From the NCBI RefSeq assembly GCF_900130015.1, contig NZ_FQXS01000036.1, forward strand, positions 1 through 40,025: a stretch of DNA of 40,025 nt, written 5' to 3'. The stretch's first letter is position 1, and each line of letters begins with the position of its first letter. The notes under the pieces were generated by a model. It was not told where the DNA came from. It saw only the letters and a program-made list of their open reading frames with translations, and ran no database searches. A program made the position numbers and the translations under genes. Positions 17,492-25,780 of this stretch are shown here, piece after piece. This DNA is from Desulfofustis glycolicus DSM 9705. Its GTDB lineage: Bacteria; Desulfobacterota; Desulfobulbia; Desulfobulbales; Desulfocapsaceae.

Positions 17492-17996
17492 CAGTCCAGG
17501 AGAGAGACTGGTTTAAAAATGGCCATTAGTGCCATTGCGATAGCATCATCCGGGCGCACAAGCCGGGAGAATGAACCTGAGGGAACCTTGAATCATGCGA
17601 AAAGAATATCATGCCTGCCGGAAAAACAACAAATAAGTTTGTCTCCCGCCGGCACATTATAATATCAAGGTTGTCGTGAAAGAAGTATATTTGCCACGCA
17701 ATAGAGTCAAAGAATGCGCGAAGAGAGACACCTTTTAAAGAAGATGTCGGCTGGTCAATGCCTGCTTACCAGCTTCGACTAGAGTGGGAACAACGCTTGC
17801 TTATGAAAGTTAGCGGGGGACAGGTTAAAACCAGTCCCGCCGATTTTCATACAAAATTTATCATTACGTTCTTGGGCTGTGCGATGTAAAATTAACTGGC
17901 CTGACCCATTTTCCATGCAGCAAGACACCGCGCCAAGGGACGCTGTCGGTGCCCGATGACGCTGAATCAACAACGTTCACAGAGGAGGGATGAAGC
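17492..17996. other. Divergent intergenic region between the kinase and the dpp operon
   Basis: It holds REP-like copy 3 (17805-17852) and presumably promoters in both directions. No gene is supported. AGGAGGG just before 17997 is the ribosome binding site of the substrate-binding protein gene. Confidence 0.4.
17805..17852 (+). repeat. REP-like palindromic element, copy 3
   Basis: It has the same sequence as copy 2 apart from a few substitutions: GAAAGTTAGCGGGGGACAGG, then ACCAGTCCCGCCG, ending ATTTTCATA. It sits about 150 bp upstream of the dpp operon. Confidence 0.7.
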
Positions 17997-19535
17997 ATGA
18001 AGAAATTGTGGTTGTCACTCTGTATTTTTCTGCTCTTGATTGCCGGCCCGGCCGTCGCCGAGGATAAAACCACCCTGGTGGTCGGCGTGTCTTCGGACAT
18101 CCACACCCTGGACCCCGGTGTTTCCAGCGACAATTACGATTGGCGGCAGATCTATCCCTGCTACGACCGCCTCGTCAAATACAAGGTGGTCAACGGCGAA
18201 GGCTCCACCGAGGTCGAACCCCAGGCAGCCGAATCCTGGACGGTATCCGACGACGGTACGGTGTGGACGTTTACCATCCGCCAGGGCATCACCTTCAATG
18301 ACGGCACCCCGCTCGATGCCGAAGCGGTAAAATTCGCCTTCAATCGAACCCTGACCATCGGTAAGGGACCGGCAGACAATATCGGCGCCATCGAATCGAT
18401 GACCGTTATCGATCCCTACACGCTCGAGATCAAACTGAAAAATGCCTATGGCCCGTTCCTCCAGACCCTGGCAACGGACGGCGCCTCGATCGTCAACCCC
18501 AATGTGATGCAGCACGAAAAAGACGGCGACCTGGCCCAGGCGTGGCTCGCCGAAAACACCGACGGCAGCGGTCCGTTCACCTTGACCGAATGGACCAGAG
18601 GGCAACGAGCGGTATTGGAAGCCAAGCCCGACTACTGGGGCGGCGCGCCGAACATCGACACGGCGATTGTTCGCTTCATGAGCGAATCCGCCGATCGTCG
18701 CATGGCCCTTGAGCGCGGCGATATCGACATCGCCGAGAACATTCTCGTCGACCAGATCCCGGCCCTTGAGAAGAACCCCGATATCGTCGTCAAGCGTTTC
18801 CCTTCGCAGCTCGTCGAATACGTCTATATCAACTGCCAGAAACCGGCTCTGTCCGATAAACGAGTCCGCCAGGCCTTGAACTACGCGATCGACTACCAGG
18901 GAATTATCGACTACGTGCTGCAGGGCAACGGCGTCCAGATGCGCGGGCCGATACCGAAGGGCATGTGGGGCCACAAGGAAGATCTCTTCCAGTATTCCCT
19001 CAATGTCGCAAAGGCCAAAGAGCTGCTCAAGGAAGCCGGAGCGGAAGGCCTGAGCCTGACCCTGATCTATTCCGATCGACGGGCCGCCTGGGAGCAGATC
19101 GCCACCGTCATGCAGAGTAACTTCCGCGATATCGGCGTCGAGCTGAACCTTGAACTGATGGCCAACCCCACGCTGCGGGACCGCGTCGACAAGGGCGATT
19201 TCGAGCTCTGCCTTGGCGCCTGGAGCCCGGATTTCGCCGACCCGTACATGTTCATGAATTTCTGGTTCGAATCTGACAAGTGGGGATTGCCCGGCAACCG
19301 GAGCTTCTACAAGAACGAAGAGGTCGATACGCTGGTCAAGAAAGCGGCGGTACTCAGCGATCAAGCCGAGCGGGTGAAACTCTACAACGAGGCCCAGGAA
19401 ATCATCATGGAAGACGCGCCGTACATCTTCCTCTACCAGGTACAGACCATCGTGCCGATGCGCAAGAACGTAACGGGCTATGTCTATAATCCGATGCTCG
19501 AATCCATGTACAACTTCGAGACCATCGCCAAGTAA
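17997..19535 (+). CDS. Dipeptide/oligopeptide ABC transporter substrate-binding protein (SBP family 5)
   Basis: The 512-aa protein has a signal peptide ending at VAEDK (about residue 22) and the family 5 features: TLVVGVSSDIHTLDPGVS, the signature region AAESWTVSDDGTVWTFTIRQ and TFNDGTPLDAEAVKFAF (about 75-105). There is no lipobox Cys, so it is a soluble periplasmic protein. It captures peptides, or possibly other small ligands, for the permease encoded next. AGGAGGG precedes the ATG. It heads a six-gene operon; the permease gene follows after 14 bp. The D-aminopeptidase at the operon's end suggests D-amino-acid-containing muropeptides as one possible substrate. Confidence 0.93.
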   Translation: MKKLWLSLCIFLLLIAGPAVAEDKTTLVVGVSSDIHTLDPGVSSDNYDWRQIYPCYDRLVKYKVVNGEGSTEVEPQAAESWTVSDDGTVWTFTIRQGITFNDGTPLDAEAVKFAFNRTLTIGKGPADNIGAIESMTVIDPYTLEIKLKNAYGPFLQTLATDGASIVNPNVMQHEKDGDLAQAWLAENTDGSGPFTLTEWTRGQRAVLEAKPDYWGGAPNIDTAIVRFMSESADRRMALERGDIDIAENILVDQIPALEKNPDIVVKRFPSQLVEYVYINCQKPALSDKRVRQALNYAIDYQGIIDYVLQGNGVQMRGPIPKGMWGHKEDLFQYSLNVAKAKELLKEAGAEGLSLTLIYSDRRAAWEQIATVMQSNFRDIGVELNLELMANPTLRDRVDKGDFELCLGAWSPDFADPYMFMNFWFESDKWGLPGNRSFYKNEEVDTLVKKAAVLSDQAERVKLYNEAQEIIMEDAPYIFLYQVQTIVPMRKNVTGYVYNPMLESMYNFETIAK

Positions 19536-19549
19536 GCGCCGGACCGGTA

Positions 19550-20560
19550 ATGCGCGTCCTGCACTACGTTCTGCGGCGGCTGGCCTACATGGTCCCGGTT
19601 TTGTTCGGGGTCACCGTGTTGGTCTTTATTATCTCGCATGCCATTCCCGGGGACCCGGCGTCAATGATCGCCGGGCCCAAGGCCAGCCGCGAGGCCGTGG
19701 AGAACATCCGCAAGAGCCACGGCCTCGACCGCCCGCTCGTCGTTCAATACCTGACGTTTGCAACCGGACTGCTGAAAGGCGATCTGGGTACGTCGATTCG
19801 TAATCATCGCCCGGTCACTGCGGACCTGGCCGATTTTTTCCCGGCCACCCTGGAATTGACCCTGGCCAGCATGACCCTGTGCCTGGTTATCGGCATCCCG
19901 CTCGGCATCCTGGCGGCGATCAGAAGAAACCGGATTACCGACCATATCATCCGGGTTTTCTCGGTCTTCGGGGTTTCCATGCCGGTCTTCTGGCTCGGCC
20001 TGATGCTGCTCTTTGTCTTTTACCGCAACCTGGGCTGGCTGCCGGGCTCGGGACGGCTGGATGCGGTGCTGACGCCGCCGGTCCAGGTTACCGGGCTGTA
20101 CCTGATCGACTCCTTGCTCGAAGGCAATTGGCCGATCTTCGTCAATGCGCTCTGGCACATCCTGCTGCCGGCCTTCTGCCTCTCCTATGTCTACCTGGCC
20201 ATCATCACCCGCATCGTTCGCTCGTCGATGATCGCCGTGCTCGGCCAGGAATTCATCACCACCGCCCGGGCGTACGGGCTCTCCGAAGCGGTGATCGTAC
20301 TGAAGCATGCCTTCAAGAACTCCCTGATCCCGACGGTGACCATCACCGGTCTGTCGCTTGGCGAGCTGATGGGCGGCGCCATCTTGACCGAGACCATTTT
20401 CGGCTGGCCGGGTATGGGAAAATACGTCGTCGACTCGGTCAACTCCCTCGATTTCCCGGCAATCATGGGCTTTACCCTGGTCGTCGCCCTGGTCTACGTC
20501 GCGATGAATCTGCTCGTCGATGTCCTCTACGCCGTGCTCAATCCCCGGATCCGTTACTGA
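19550..20560 (+). CDS. dppB: Dipeptide ABC transporter permease, DppB-like
   Basis: The 336-aa protein has six transmembrane segments and a long periplasmic loop after helix 1 (RKSHGLDRPLVVQYLTF, LGTSIRNHRPV), the layout of DppB/OppB. The EAA loop reads EFITTARAYGLSEAVIVLKHAFKNSLIPTV, here split as EFITTARAYG and HAFKNSLIP; it contacts the ATPases. It forms the channel with the DppC-like subunit. The start has only a weak GG-rich leader, consistent with translation coupled to the upstream gene. The next gene begins 1 nt after its stop. Confidence 0.92.
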   Translation: MRVLHYVLRRLAYMVPVLFGVTVLVFIISHAIPGDPASMIAGPKASREAVENIRKSHGLDRPLVVQYLTFATGLLKGDLGTSIRNHRPVTADLADFFPATLELTLASMTLCLVIGIPLGILAAIRRNRITDHIIRVFSVFGVSMPVFWLGLMLLFVFYRNLGWLPGSGRLDAVLTPPVQVTGLYLIDSLLEGNWPIFVNALWHILLPAFCLSYVYLAIITRIVRSSMIAVLGQEFITTARAYGLSEAVIVLKHAFKNSLIPTVTITGLSLGELMGGAILTETIFGWPGMGKYVVDSVNSLDFPAIMGFTLVVALVYVAMNLLVDVLYAVLNPRIRY

Positions 20561-20561
20561 T

Positions 20562-21434
20562 ATGGCTATCGCGACGCTCCGCCATCACCCCCGATTCCGG
20601 GAACTGGGCCTGACCGTTAAGATTCTCGGCCGCAACCCGCTGGCCGTGGCCGGGGGTATCATCATCACCGCCATGATCCTGCTGGCCACCTTCGCCCCCC
20701 TGCTCGCCCCGTTCGACCCGATCGGTATCAGCCTCAGCGACCGGCTCAAACCACCGAGCGGCAACCACTTCTTCGGAACCGACGAAATGGGCCGCGACAT
20801 CTTTTCCCGGGTCCTCTACGGGGCACGGATCTCCATGGTCATCGGCCTGATGGTGGTGGGCATCGCCGGCGGCCTGGGGACCCTGATCGGCGCCACCGCC
20901 GGCTTTATCGGCGGGCGGATCGACAATTTTATCATGCGGTTGATGGATGTAATGCTCTCCTTTCCGTCACTGGTACTGGCCATGGCGCTGGCCGCAGCGA
21001 TGGGACCGAGCCTGACCAGTGCGGTATTCGCCGTCACCGTGGTGATGATCCCGAAATTTGCCCGGCTGGTCCGTGGCGAAGCCCTGGCGGTACGGGAGAT
21101 GCCCTATATCGCGGCTGCCCGGGTATCCGGGGCGAAAAACGGCTGGATCATCCTGCACCACGTGATTCCCAACTGCATCAGCACCGTCATCGTGCTCGGC
21201 ACGCTGACCCTTGGAGACACCATCCTGGTCGCCGCCTCGCTAAGCTTCATCGGCCTCGGGGCCCAGCCGCCGACTCCCGAATGGGGCGCGATGATCAGCG
21301 TCGGCCGCAAATTCCTGATGGATCAGTGGTGGTACGCCACCTTTCCCGGCCTGTTCATCCTGGTCACGGTCATCGGCTTCAACGTGCTCGGGGACGCCCT
21401 GCGCGACGTCCTCGACCCCCGGATCCGCAGGTAG
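20562..21434 (+). CDS. dppC: Dipeptide ABC transporter permease, DppC-like
   Basis: The 290-aa protein has the DppC/OppC N-terminal segment (RNPLAVAGGIIITAMILLAT, then APFDPIGISLSDRLKPPS), followed by HFFGTDEMGRDIFSRVLYGA, a signature of this subunit, and an EAA loop (YIAAARVSGAKNGWIILHHV). I chose the ATG at 20562, which follows the dppB stop directly; a longer frame would overlap that gene without benefit. It pairs with the DppB-like protein to form the translocation pathway. Confidence 0.92.
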   Translation: MAIATLRHHPRFRELGLTVKILGRNPLAVAGGIIITAMILLATFAPLLAPFDPIGISLSDRLKPPSGNHFFGTDEMGRDIFSRVLYGARISMVIGLMVVGIAGGLGTLIGATAGFIGGRIDNFIMRLMDVMLSFPSLVLAMALAAAMGPSLTSAVFAVTVVMIPKFARLVRGEALAVREMPYIAAARVSGAKNGWIILHHVIPNCISTVIVLGTLTLGDTILVAASLSFIGLGAQPPTPEWGAMISVGRKFLMDQWWYATFPGLFILVTVIGFNVLGDALRDVLDPRIRR

Positions 21435-21437
21435 ATC

Positions 21438-22430
21438 ATGAGCGAGATTCTTCTTCAGATCCAGGACCTGTCGGTCGAGTTTTCCGGCTATCGCGGCATC
21501 GCCAAGGTACTCGATCGGGTCAGCCTGAGCCTGCGCGCCGGTGAGATATTTGGTGTGGTCGGCGAGACCGGCTGCGGCAAATCGGTGATGGCCAAGTCCG
21601 TGCTGCGGCTGATCCCCGAGCCGCCCGGCCGGATCACCTCCGGCCGAATTCTGCTGCGCGGCGAAGATATCCTGCAGGCCGACAACCGGCGACTGCGAAC
21701 TATCCGGGGCAATTTGGTGTCGATGATCTTTCAGGAACCGATGTCCAGCCTCAACCCGGTCTTCACCGTCGGTAATCAAATGCGTGAAGTCCTGCAGCTG
21801 CACCGCCCACTGGACAGGCATGCGGCGGAGACGACCTGTATCGATCTGCTGCGCCGGGTGCAACTGCCCGATGCCGCCTCGATCCTGGCCAAATACCCGC
21901 ACGAGCTGTCCGGCGGCATGCGCCAGCGGGTGATGATCGCCATGGCCCTGTCCTGCGATCCCGACCTGCTCATCGCCGACGAGCCGACCACCGCCCTCGA
22001 CGTCACCGTGCAGGGCCAGGTCCTGGCCATCCTGACCAGGCTCACCAAAGAACAGGGCGTTACCGTGCTGTTCATCACCCACGACATGGGCGTCGTCGCC
22101 CAGACCTGCAACCGGGTGGCGGTGATGTATGCCGGCCATGTCGTCGAAGTCGCCGAGGTGACCAGCCTGTTCGCCGCTCCCCGTCATCCCTACACCAAAG
22201 GACTGATGGCCTGCATCCCGACCATCGATGAGGATCGGGAAACACTGGCGTCCATAGCGGGCACGGTTCCCGAACTGATCGCCCCGCCGCCCGGCTGTCG
22301 CTTCATCGCCCGTTGCCCGCATGCCAAAGCAGTCTGTAACGAGCGCCCCGGCCTCTTTTCGGTCGGCCCCGATCATTTCGTCGCCTGCCACCTGTACCGC
22401 TCCGATCGCCGGCAGGAGGAGTCGACATGA
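21438..22430 (+). CDS. dppD: Dipeptide ABC transporter ATPase, DppD-like
   Basis: The 330-aa protein shows Walker A GETGCGKS, a Q-loop in MIFQEPMSSLNP, the signature LSGGMRQRVMIAMAL, Walker B LLIADEPTTALD and the switch His in FITHDMG. The C-terminal oligopeptide-transporter extension includes PPGCRFIARCPHAKAVC. It powers the DppBC channel together with the next gene product. The start lies 3 nt after the dppC stop, and its stop overlaps the next start (ATGA). Confidence 0.94.
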   Translation: MSEILLQIQDLSVEFSGYRGIAKVLDRVSLSLRAGEIFGVVGETGCGKSVMAKSVLRLIPEPPGRITSGRILLRGEDILQADNRRLRTIRGNLVSMIFQEPMSSLNPVFTVGNQMREVLQLHRPLDRHAAETTCIDLLRRVQLPDAASILAKYPHELSGGMRQRVMIAMALSCDPDLLIADEPTTALDVTVQGQVLAILTRLTKEQGVTVLFITHDMGVVAQTCNRVAVMYAGHVVEVAEVTSLFAAPRHPYTKGLMACIPTIDEDRETLASIAGTVPELIAPPPGCRFIARCPHAKAVCNERPGLFSVGPDHFVACHLYRSDRRQEEST

Positions 22431-23425
22431 ATCCGGTCATCGACGTCCGTCATCTGGTCAAGCACTTCCCGCTTACCGGTGGTCTGTTGGGCCGGAAAAT
22501 CCAGCTTCTCAAGGCCGTTGACGGGGTATCGCTGGCGGTGGCACGGGGAGAAACGCTCGGATTGGTCGGCGAATCGGGCAGCGGCAAGTCAACCGTCGGC
22601 AATTGCATCCTGCGGCTCATCGAACCCGACCGCGGCGACATCCTCCTGGCCGGCCAGTCGATCCTGACGCTGACCGGCCAGGAGTTGCGCCGGGCACGCC
22701 GCCGCATGCAGATGGTCTTCCAGGATCCGCAATCATCTCTGGACCCGCGGATGACGGTCAAGAAAATCGTCGGCTATCCGCTGGAAGTCCACGGCCTGGC
22801 CGCCTCGTCGGCGGAGATCGCCGATCGTGTGGCCCACCTGCTGCAGGAAGTCGGACTGAGCAGTGATCACCTGGACCGCTACCCCCATGAATTTTCCGGC
22901 GGGCAACGGCAGCGCATCGGTATTGCCCGGGCACTGATCACCGAGCCGGATTTCATCATCTTCGATGAACCGACATCCGCCCTCGATGTCTCGGTCCAGG
23001 CCCAGATCCTCAACCTGATCAAGGACCTGCAGCGACGCCACGGTTACGCCTACCTCTTCATCTCGCATGACCTGACGGTCGTTCGGCATATCAGCCATCG
23101 CATTGCCGTCATGTACCTCGGAACCTTGGTGGAGAGTGCCACCAGAAAAGAGTTATTCGACCACCCGGCCCACCCCTACACGCTGGCCTTGCTCGCCTCG
23201 GCCCCCAAGCCGAATCCGCTGCTCCGTCAGGAATTGGCGGTTCTCCAGGGCGATCCCCCGAGTCCGGTGCAGGTACCGCCGGGATGCCGTTTTCATCCCC
23301 GCTGCCCGCACGCCATGGAGATATGCCGCGACACCGAGCCGGAGCAACATAATATCAGCCCCACTGGTGCGGCGAGCCCCCACCTGGTATGCTGTCACCT
23401 GTATCGGGAGGGGCATCGTCGATGA
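22427..23425 (+). CDS. dppF: Dipeptide ABC transporter ATPase, DppF-like
   Basis: The 332-aa protein has Walker A GESGSGKS, Q-loop MVFQDPQSSLDP, signature FSGGQRQRIGIARAL, Walker B FIIFDEPTSALD and switch His in FISHDLT, with the C-terminal extension PPGCRFHPRCPHAMEIC. It is the second ATPase of the heterodimer. Translation is coupled by a 4-nt overlap with the DppD gene, and GGAGGAG stands upstream of the ATG. About 95 bp separate it from the D-aminopeptidase gene. Confidence 0.94.
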   Translation: MNPVIDVRHLVKHFPLTGGLLGRKIQLLKAVDGVSLAVARGETLGLVGESGSGKSTVGNCILRLIEPDRGDILLAGQSILTLTGQELRRARRRMQMVFQDPQSSLDPRMTVKKIVGYPLEVHGLAASSAEIADRVAHLLQEVGLSSDHLDRYPHEFSGGQRQRIGIARALITEPDFIIFDEPTSALDVSVQAQILNLIKDLQRRHGYAYLFISHDLTVVRHISHRIAVMYLGTLVESATRKELFDHPAHPYTLALLASAPKPNPLLRQELAVLQGDPPSPVQVPPGCRFHPRCPHAMEICRDTEPEQHNISPTGAASPHLVCCHLYREGHRR

Positions 23426-23519
23426 AACCTTGTTGTGCAAAAACGACCGACCACCGCCGGCCGACAACGAACCTAATCCATAACCACCAGGCAGAACCAA
23501 TTATCCTCACGAGGCAGAT

Positions 23520-24353
23520 ATGAGAGTCTATATTTCGGCAGATATCGAAGGCATCGGCTGCGTTGTCCGCAGCGAACACTCTTCCCCGGGCGGCAGGGAA
23601 TACGAGCGGGCCCGGCGCTTCATGACCGCGGAGGTCAACGCCGCCGCCCTGGGCGCCTTTGCCGCCGGCGCCGTTGATGTGGTAGTAGCCGATTCCCATA
23701 ACGTCGGCCTGAATCTGATACCGGAGGAACTTGACGAGAGAATCCGCCTGATTATGGGTTCACCACGGCCGCTGGCCATGATGGACGGCATCGATCTCGG
23801 TTTCGACGCCGCACTGTTCATCGGCTACCACGGCCGGGCAGGGACTGCCGATGCGGTCATCGCCCACACCTTTACCGGCAGGATCGCCGAGGTCCGGATG
23901 AACGATCTGGTCATCGGCGAGATCGGGCTGAGCGCCCTGCTCGCCGGCCACTACAACATCCCGGTGGTCTTTATGGCCGGCGACGACGCCGGCTGCCGCG
24001 AGGCCGAAGCCCTGCTCCCCGGCCTGGCAACGGTCTCCGTTAAACAGGGAATCGGCGCTTATGCGGCCATCTGCCCGCACCCGACGGTCTGCCGGGAGAA
24101 AATCCGGACCGCCGCCGAGCAGACTTTACTGCGCTGCCGCCGTGAAGGCTTTCCGCAGCCGTTGACCATGGCCGGCCCGGTGACCCTGCAGATGCGCTTC
24201 ACCACCGCCTCCAGCGTCGATCGCGTCCTGCGCATGCCACGGGTGCAACGAGTGAGCGGCACTATCATCCAGTACCAGGCCGCCGACCTGCCCGAAGCCT
24301 TCGCGGCCTTTAACACGATGGCGGATCTGATCGAGCTGACACCATTTATCTAG
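23520..24353 (+). CDS. M55-family D-aminopeptidase, DppA-like
   Basis: The 277-aa protein keeps the M55 residues at almost the same numbers as Bacillus DppA: D8 and E10 in SADIEGI, H60 in VADSHN, H104 in GYHGRAGT, H116 in AHT and E134 in IGEIG, which form the two-zinc centre and active site. The family removes N-terminal D-amino acids (D-Ala-D-Ala type substrates). Being the last gene behind a dipeptide transporter, it probably processes imported peptidoglycan peptides; this is inferred from context. GAGG lies 9 nt before the ATG. The B. subtilis dpp operon has the same pairing but with the peptidase first. Confidence 0.92.
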   Translation: MRVYISADIEGIGCVVRSEHSSPGGREYERARRFMTAEVNAAALGAFAAGAVDVVVADSHNVGLNLIPEELDERIRLIMGSPRPLAMMDGIDLGFDAALFIGYHGRAGTADAVIAHTFTGRIAEVRMNDLVIGEIGLSALLAGHYNIPVVFMAGDDAGCREAEALLPGLATVSVKQGIGAYAAICPHPTVCREKIRTAAEQTLLRCRREGFPQPLTMAGPVTLQMRFTTASSVDRVLRMPRVQRVSGTIIQYQAADLPEAFAAFNTMADLIELTPFI

Positions 24354-24473
24354 GCACTCCTTGACACTTCCAGCCACGGAGAACGCCACAGTACGGCCGA
24401 CCGGGCAAAAGGTGCATTACAATACCAGATGATCACAGTTCCAGGATGACGCGAGAAATTACAGGAGGACACA

Positions 24474-25220
24474 ATGGACAAGAACTTGGCAGGAAAAACA
24501 GCGGTTGTGACCGGCGGCTCCCGAGGGATCGGCAGGGCGATCGCCGGCAGATTGGCGGAAAGAGGCGCCTCAGTTGTCTTCACCTATCTCCAGGACGAAA
24601 AGAGTGCGACCGAATTGGTTGCAACAATAACGGCGAACGGCGGCAGCGCCACAGCGATCTGCGCCGATATCGCGGTACCGGGAGATATCGATCACCTTTT
24701 CGAATCAGTCATGGCCTCACACGGACGTCTCGACATCCTGATCAACAATGCGGGCATAGCCATCTACAAATTCTTCGCGGAGTTTACCGAGGAAGATGTC
24801 AACCGCATCTTTGACGTCAACATCAAAGGGGTATTTCACTGCTGTCGCCATGCGGCGCGGTTGATGGAAGACAATGGCGCCATCATCAATATCGGTTCGA
24901 CGGTAACCCGGGTCATGCTGCCGAAATACGGCGCCTATGCCGCATCGAAAGGGGCGGTCGAGCAGATGAGCAAGGTACTGGCCAAAGAACTCGGCGGTCG
25001 CGGCATACGGGTCAACACCATCTCCCCCGGCCCGATCGATACCGAACTCTTTCGCGCAGGCAAAACCAGTGAACAAATAGAAGGGCTCGCCGCGCAGGCA
25101 CCACTCGGCAGGATCGGCACCGTCGACGACGTCGCCGATGTGGTAACACTGCTGCTCGATGAGCGTGCAGGGTGGGTGACCGGACAGAACATCCTCGTTA
25201 ACGGCGGTTTTGCCGCGTGA
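24474..25220 (+). CDS. Short-chain dehydrogenase/reductase, FabG-like
   Basis: The 248-aa classical SDR has the cofactor motif TGGSRGIG (residues 13-20), NNAG (91-94) and the catalytic S142, Y155 and K159 (GSTVT, YAASK). The PG motif SPGPIDTELF and the C-terminal GQNILVNGG are typical of FabG-like 3-oxoacyl-ACP reductases, although substrate cannot be assigned. ACAGGAGGA precedes the ATG. It lies 120 bp behind the D-aminopeptidase gene and could be a separate unit. Its stop codon is inside the first copy of a 19-bp tandem duplication that marks the edge of the AT-rich right part. Confidence 0.9.
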   Translation: MDKNLAGKTAVVTGGSRGIGRAIAGRLAERGASVVFTYLQDEKSATELVATITANGGSATAICADIAVPGDIDHLFESVMASHGRLDILINNAGIAIYKFFAEFTEEDVNRIFDVNIKGVFHCCRHAARLMEDNGAIINIGSTVTRVMLPKYGAYAASKGAVEQMSKVLAKELGGRGIRVNTISPGPIDTELFRAGKTSEQIEGLAAQAPLGRIGTVDDVADVVTLLLDERAGWVTGQNILVNGGFAA

Positions 25221-25249
25221 GTTGTGATGCGCCGCGTGAGTTGTGATGC
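25212..25249 (+). repeat. 19-bp tandem duplication at the SDR stop codon
   Basis: GCCGCGTGAGTTGTGATGC occurs twice in direct head-to-tail order (25212-25230 and 25231-25249). The first copy includes the last codons and stop of the SDR gene. It sits exactly where composition changes, so it may be a scar of insertion. Confidence 0.85.
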
Positions 25250-25266
25250 TGTTCCAGCGCAATCAT

Positions 25267-25273
25267 GTTAGGC
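25267..25273 (-). other. Possible attC core site at the left end of the cassette region
   Basis: The minus strand reads GCCTAAC, the ideal R'' core (RYYYAAC), downstream of a RelE-like remnant. No matching second half of an attC could be shown, so this may be a remnant or chance. The same 7-mer is the R'' core of the site at 31874-31945. Confidence 0.35.
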
Positions 25274-25304
25274 ATGGATTCCATAGCTGTCCATGCGGTG
25301 CAAA

Positions 25305-25454
25305 TCAATGGCTGCCTGGTGATAGAACCGTTTTGTCCTTTGAAATATCGCCTTTCCCGGCCGGACGCCAACTGATTTTCTGATATATATCTCTTCTGTG
25401 GCCGACTTTGACGATCCATACAATTACATCATAGTCCCGGAAGCTGTTGCTATG
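25305..25454 (-). pseudogene. RelE/ParE-type toxin remnant
   Basis: A minus-strand frame bounded by stops encodes DYDVIVWIVKVGHRRDIY, which matches the C-terminal strand and GHRRxxY end of RelE/ParE toxins. The N-terminal two thirds and any start codon are missing, and the sequence after IYQK is unrelated. No antitoxin gene is next to it. The identification rests on about 18 residues. Confidence 0.5.
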
Positions 25455-25495
25455 CTAATAAATATAGCTTCCAATCACCTGAAAAGTATACATCT

Positions 25496-25714
25496 TTAAC
25501 GTTTTTCGCGTCGGCTGAAATAGCTTTGCTGTGTGATTTTATTCTGTCCTGACAACCATTTCAACTTTGCAGTAGAAGAAAAAAGATTAGCACCATGAGC
25601 CGAGCCAGTATCTTTTCGGCACCGGCTACAATGACAAAGATAGAAATTATCAAAATCTCCTTCTATTTCGAAATTGACTTCACCACATAGGCATGATCCT
25701 GACTTAATACTCAT
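25496..25714 (-). pseudogene. GFA-family gene, internally deleted second copy
   Basis: Residues 1-62 match the intact GFA gene at 30067-30471 nearly throughout (GSCLCGEVNFEIEG, CHCSRCRKDTGSAHG, SGQNKIT), and then the frame runs into sequence that in the intact copy lies beyond the stop codon, ending ITQQSYFSRREKR. The last zinc-binding CxxC and the C-terminal half are lost. The DNA joint lies at a short homologous string (TGTGATTTTAT, 25532-25542). GAGG stands about 12 nt before the ATG at 25714. The 5' flank also resembles that of the other copy. Confidence 0.85.
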
Positions 25715-25756
25715 ATACTTAATTCCTCAAGATTATGGCTGATAAATCGTTTGAAC

Positions 25757-25780
25757 ACATAACGCCCAGGATCATAAGCG
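25757..25780 (-). other. Half attC-like site between hipA and the GFA remnant
   Basis: On the minus strand GCGCTTATGATCCTGGGCG is followed by the core GTTATGT (25757-25763). The same string forms half of the long attC-like site at the right end of the window (39941-39957). The other half is missing: it merges into the last codons of hipA. The core GTTATGT and the sequence after it are shared with the site at 30512-30571. Confidence 0.55.

Noticed and set aside
18015-19364. 449-codon minus-strand frame inside the substrate-binding protein gene
   Set aside because: Shadow of a GC-rich gene; the sense strand has a signal peptide and full SBP domain.
21240-22391. 383-codon minus-strand frame inside the DppD ATPase gene
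   Set aside because: Composition typical of an antisense shadow; the sense strand has all ABC motifs.
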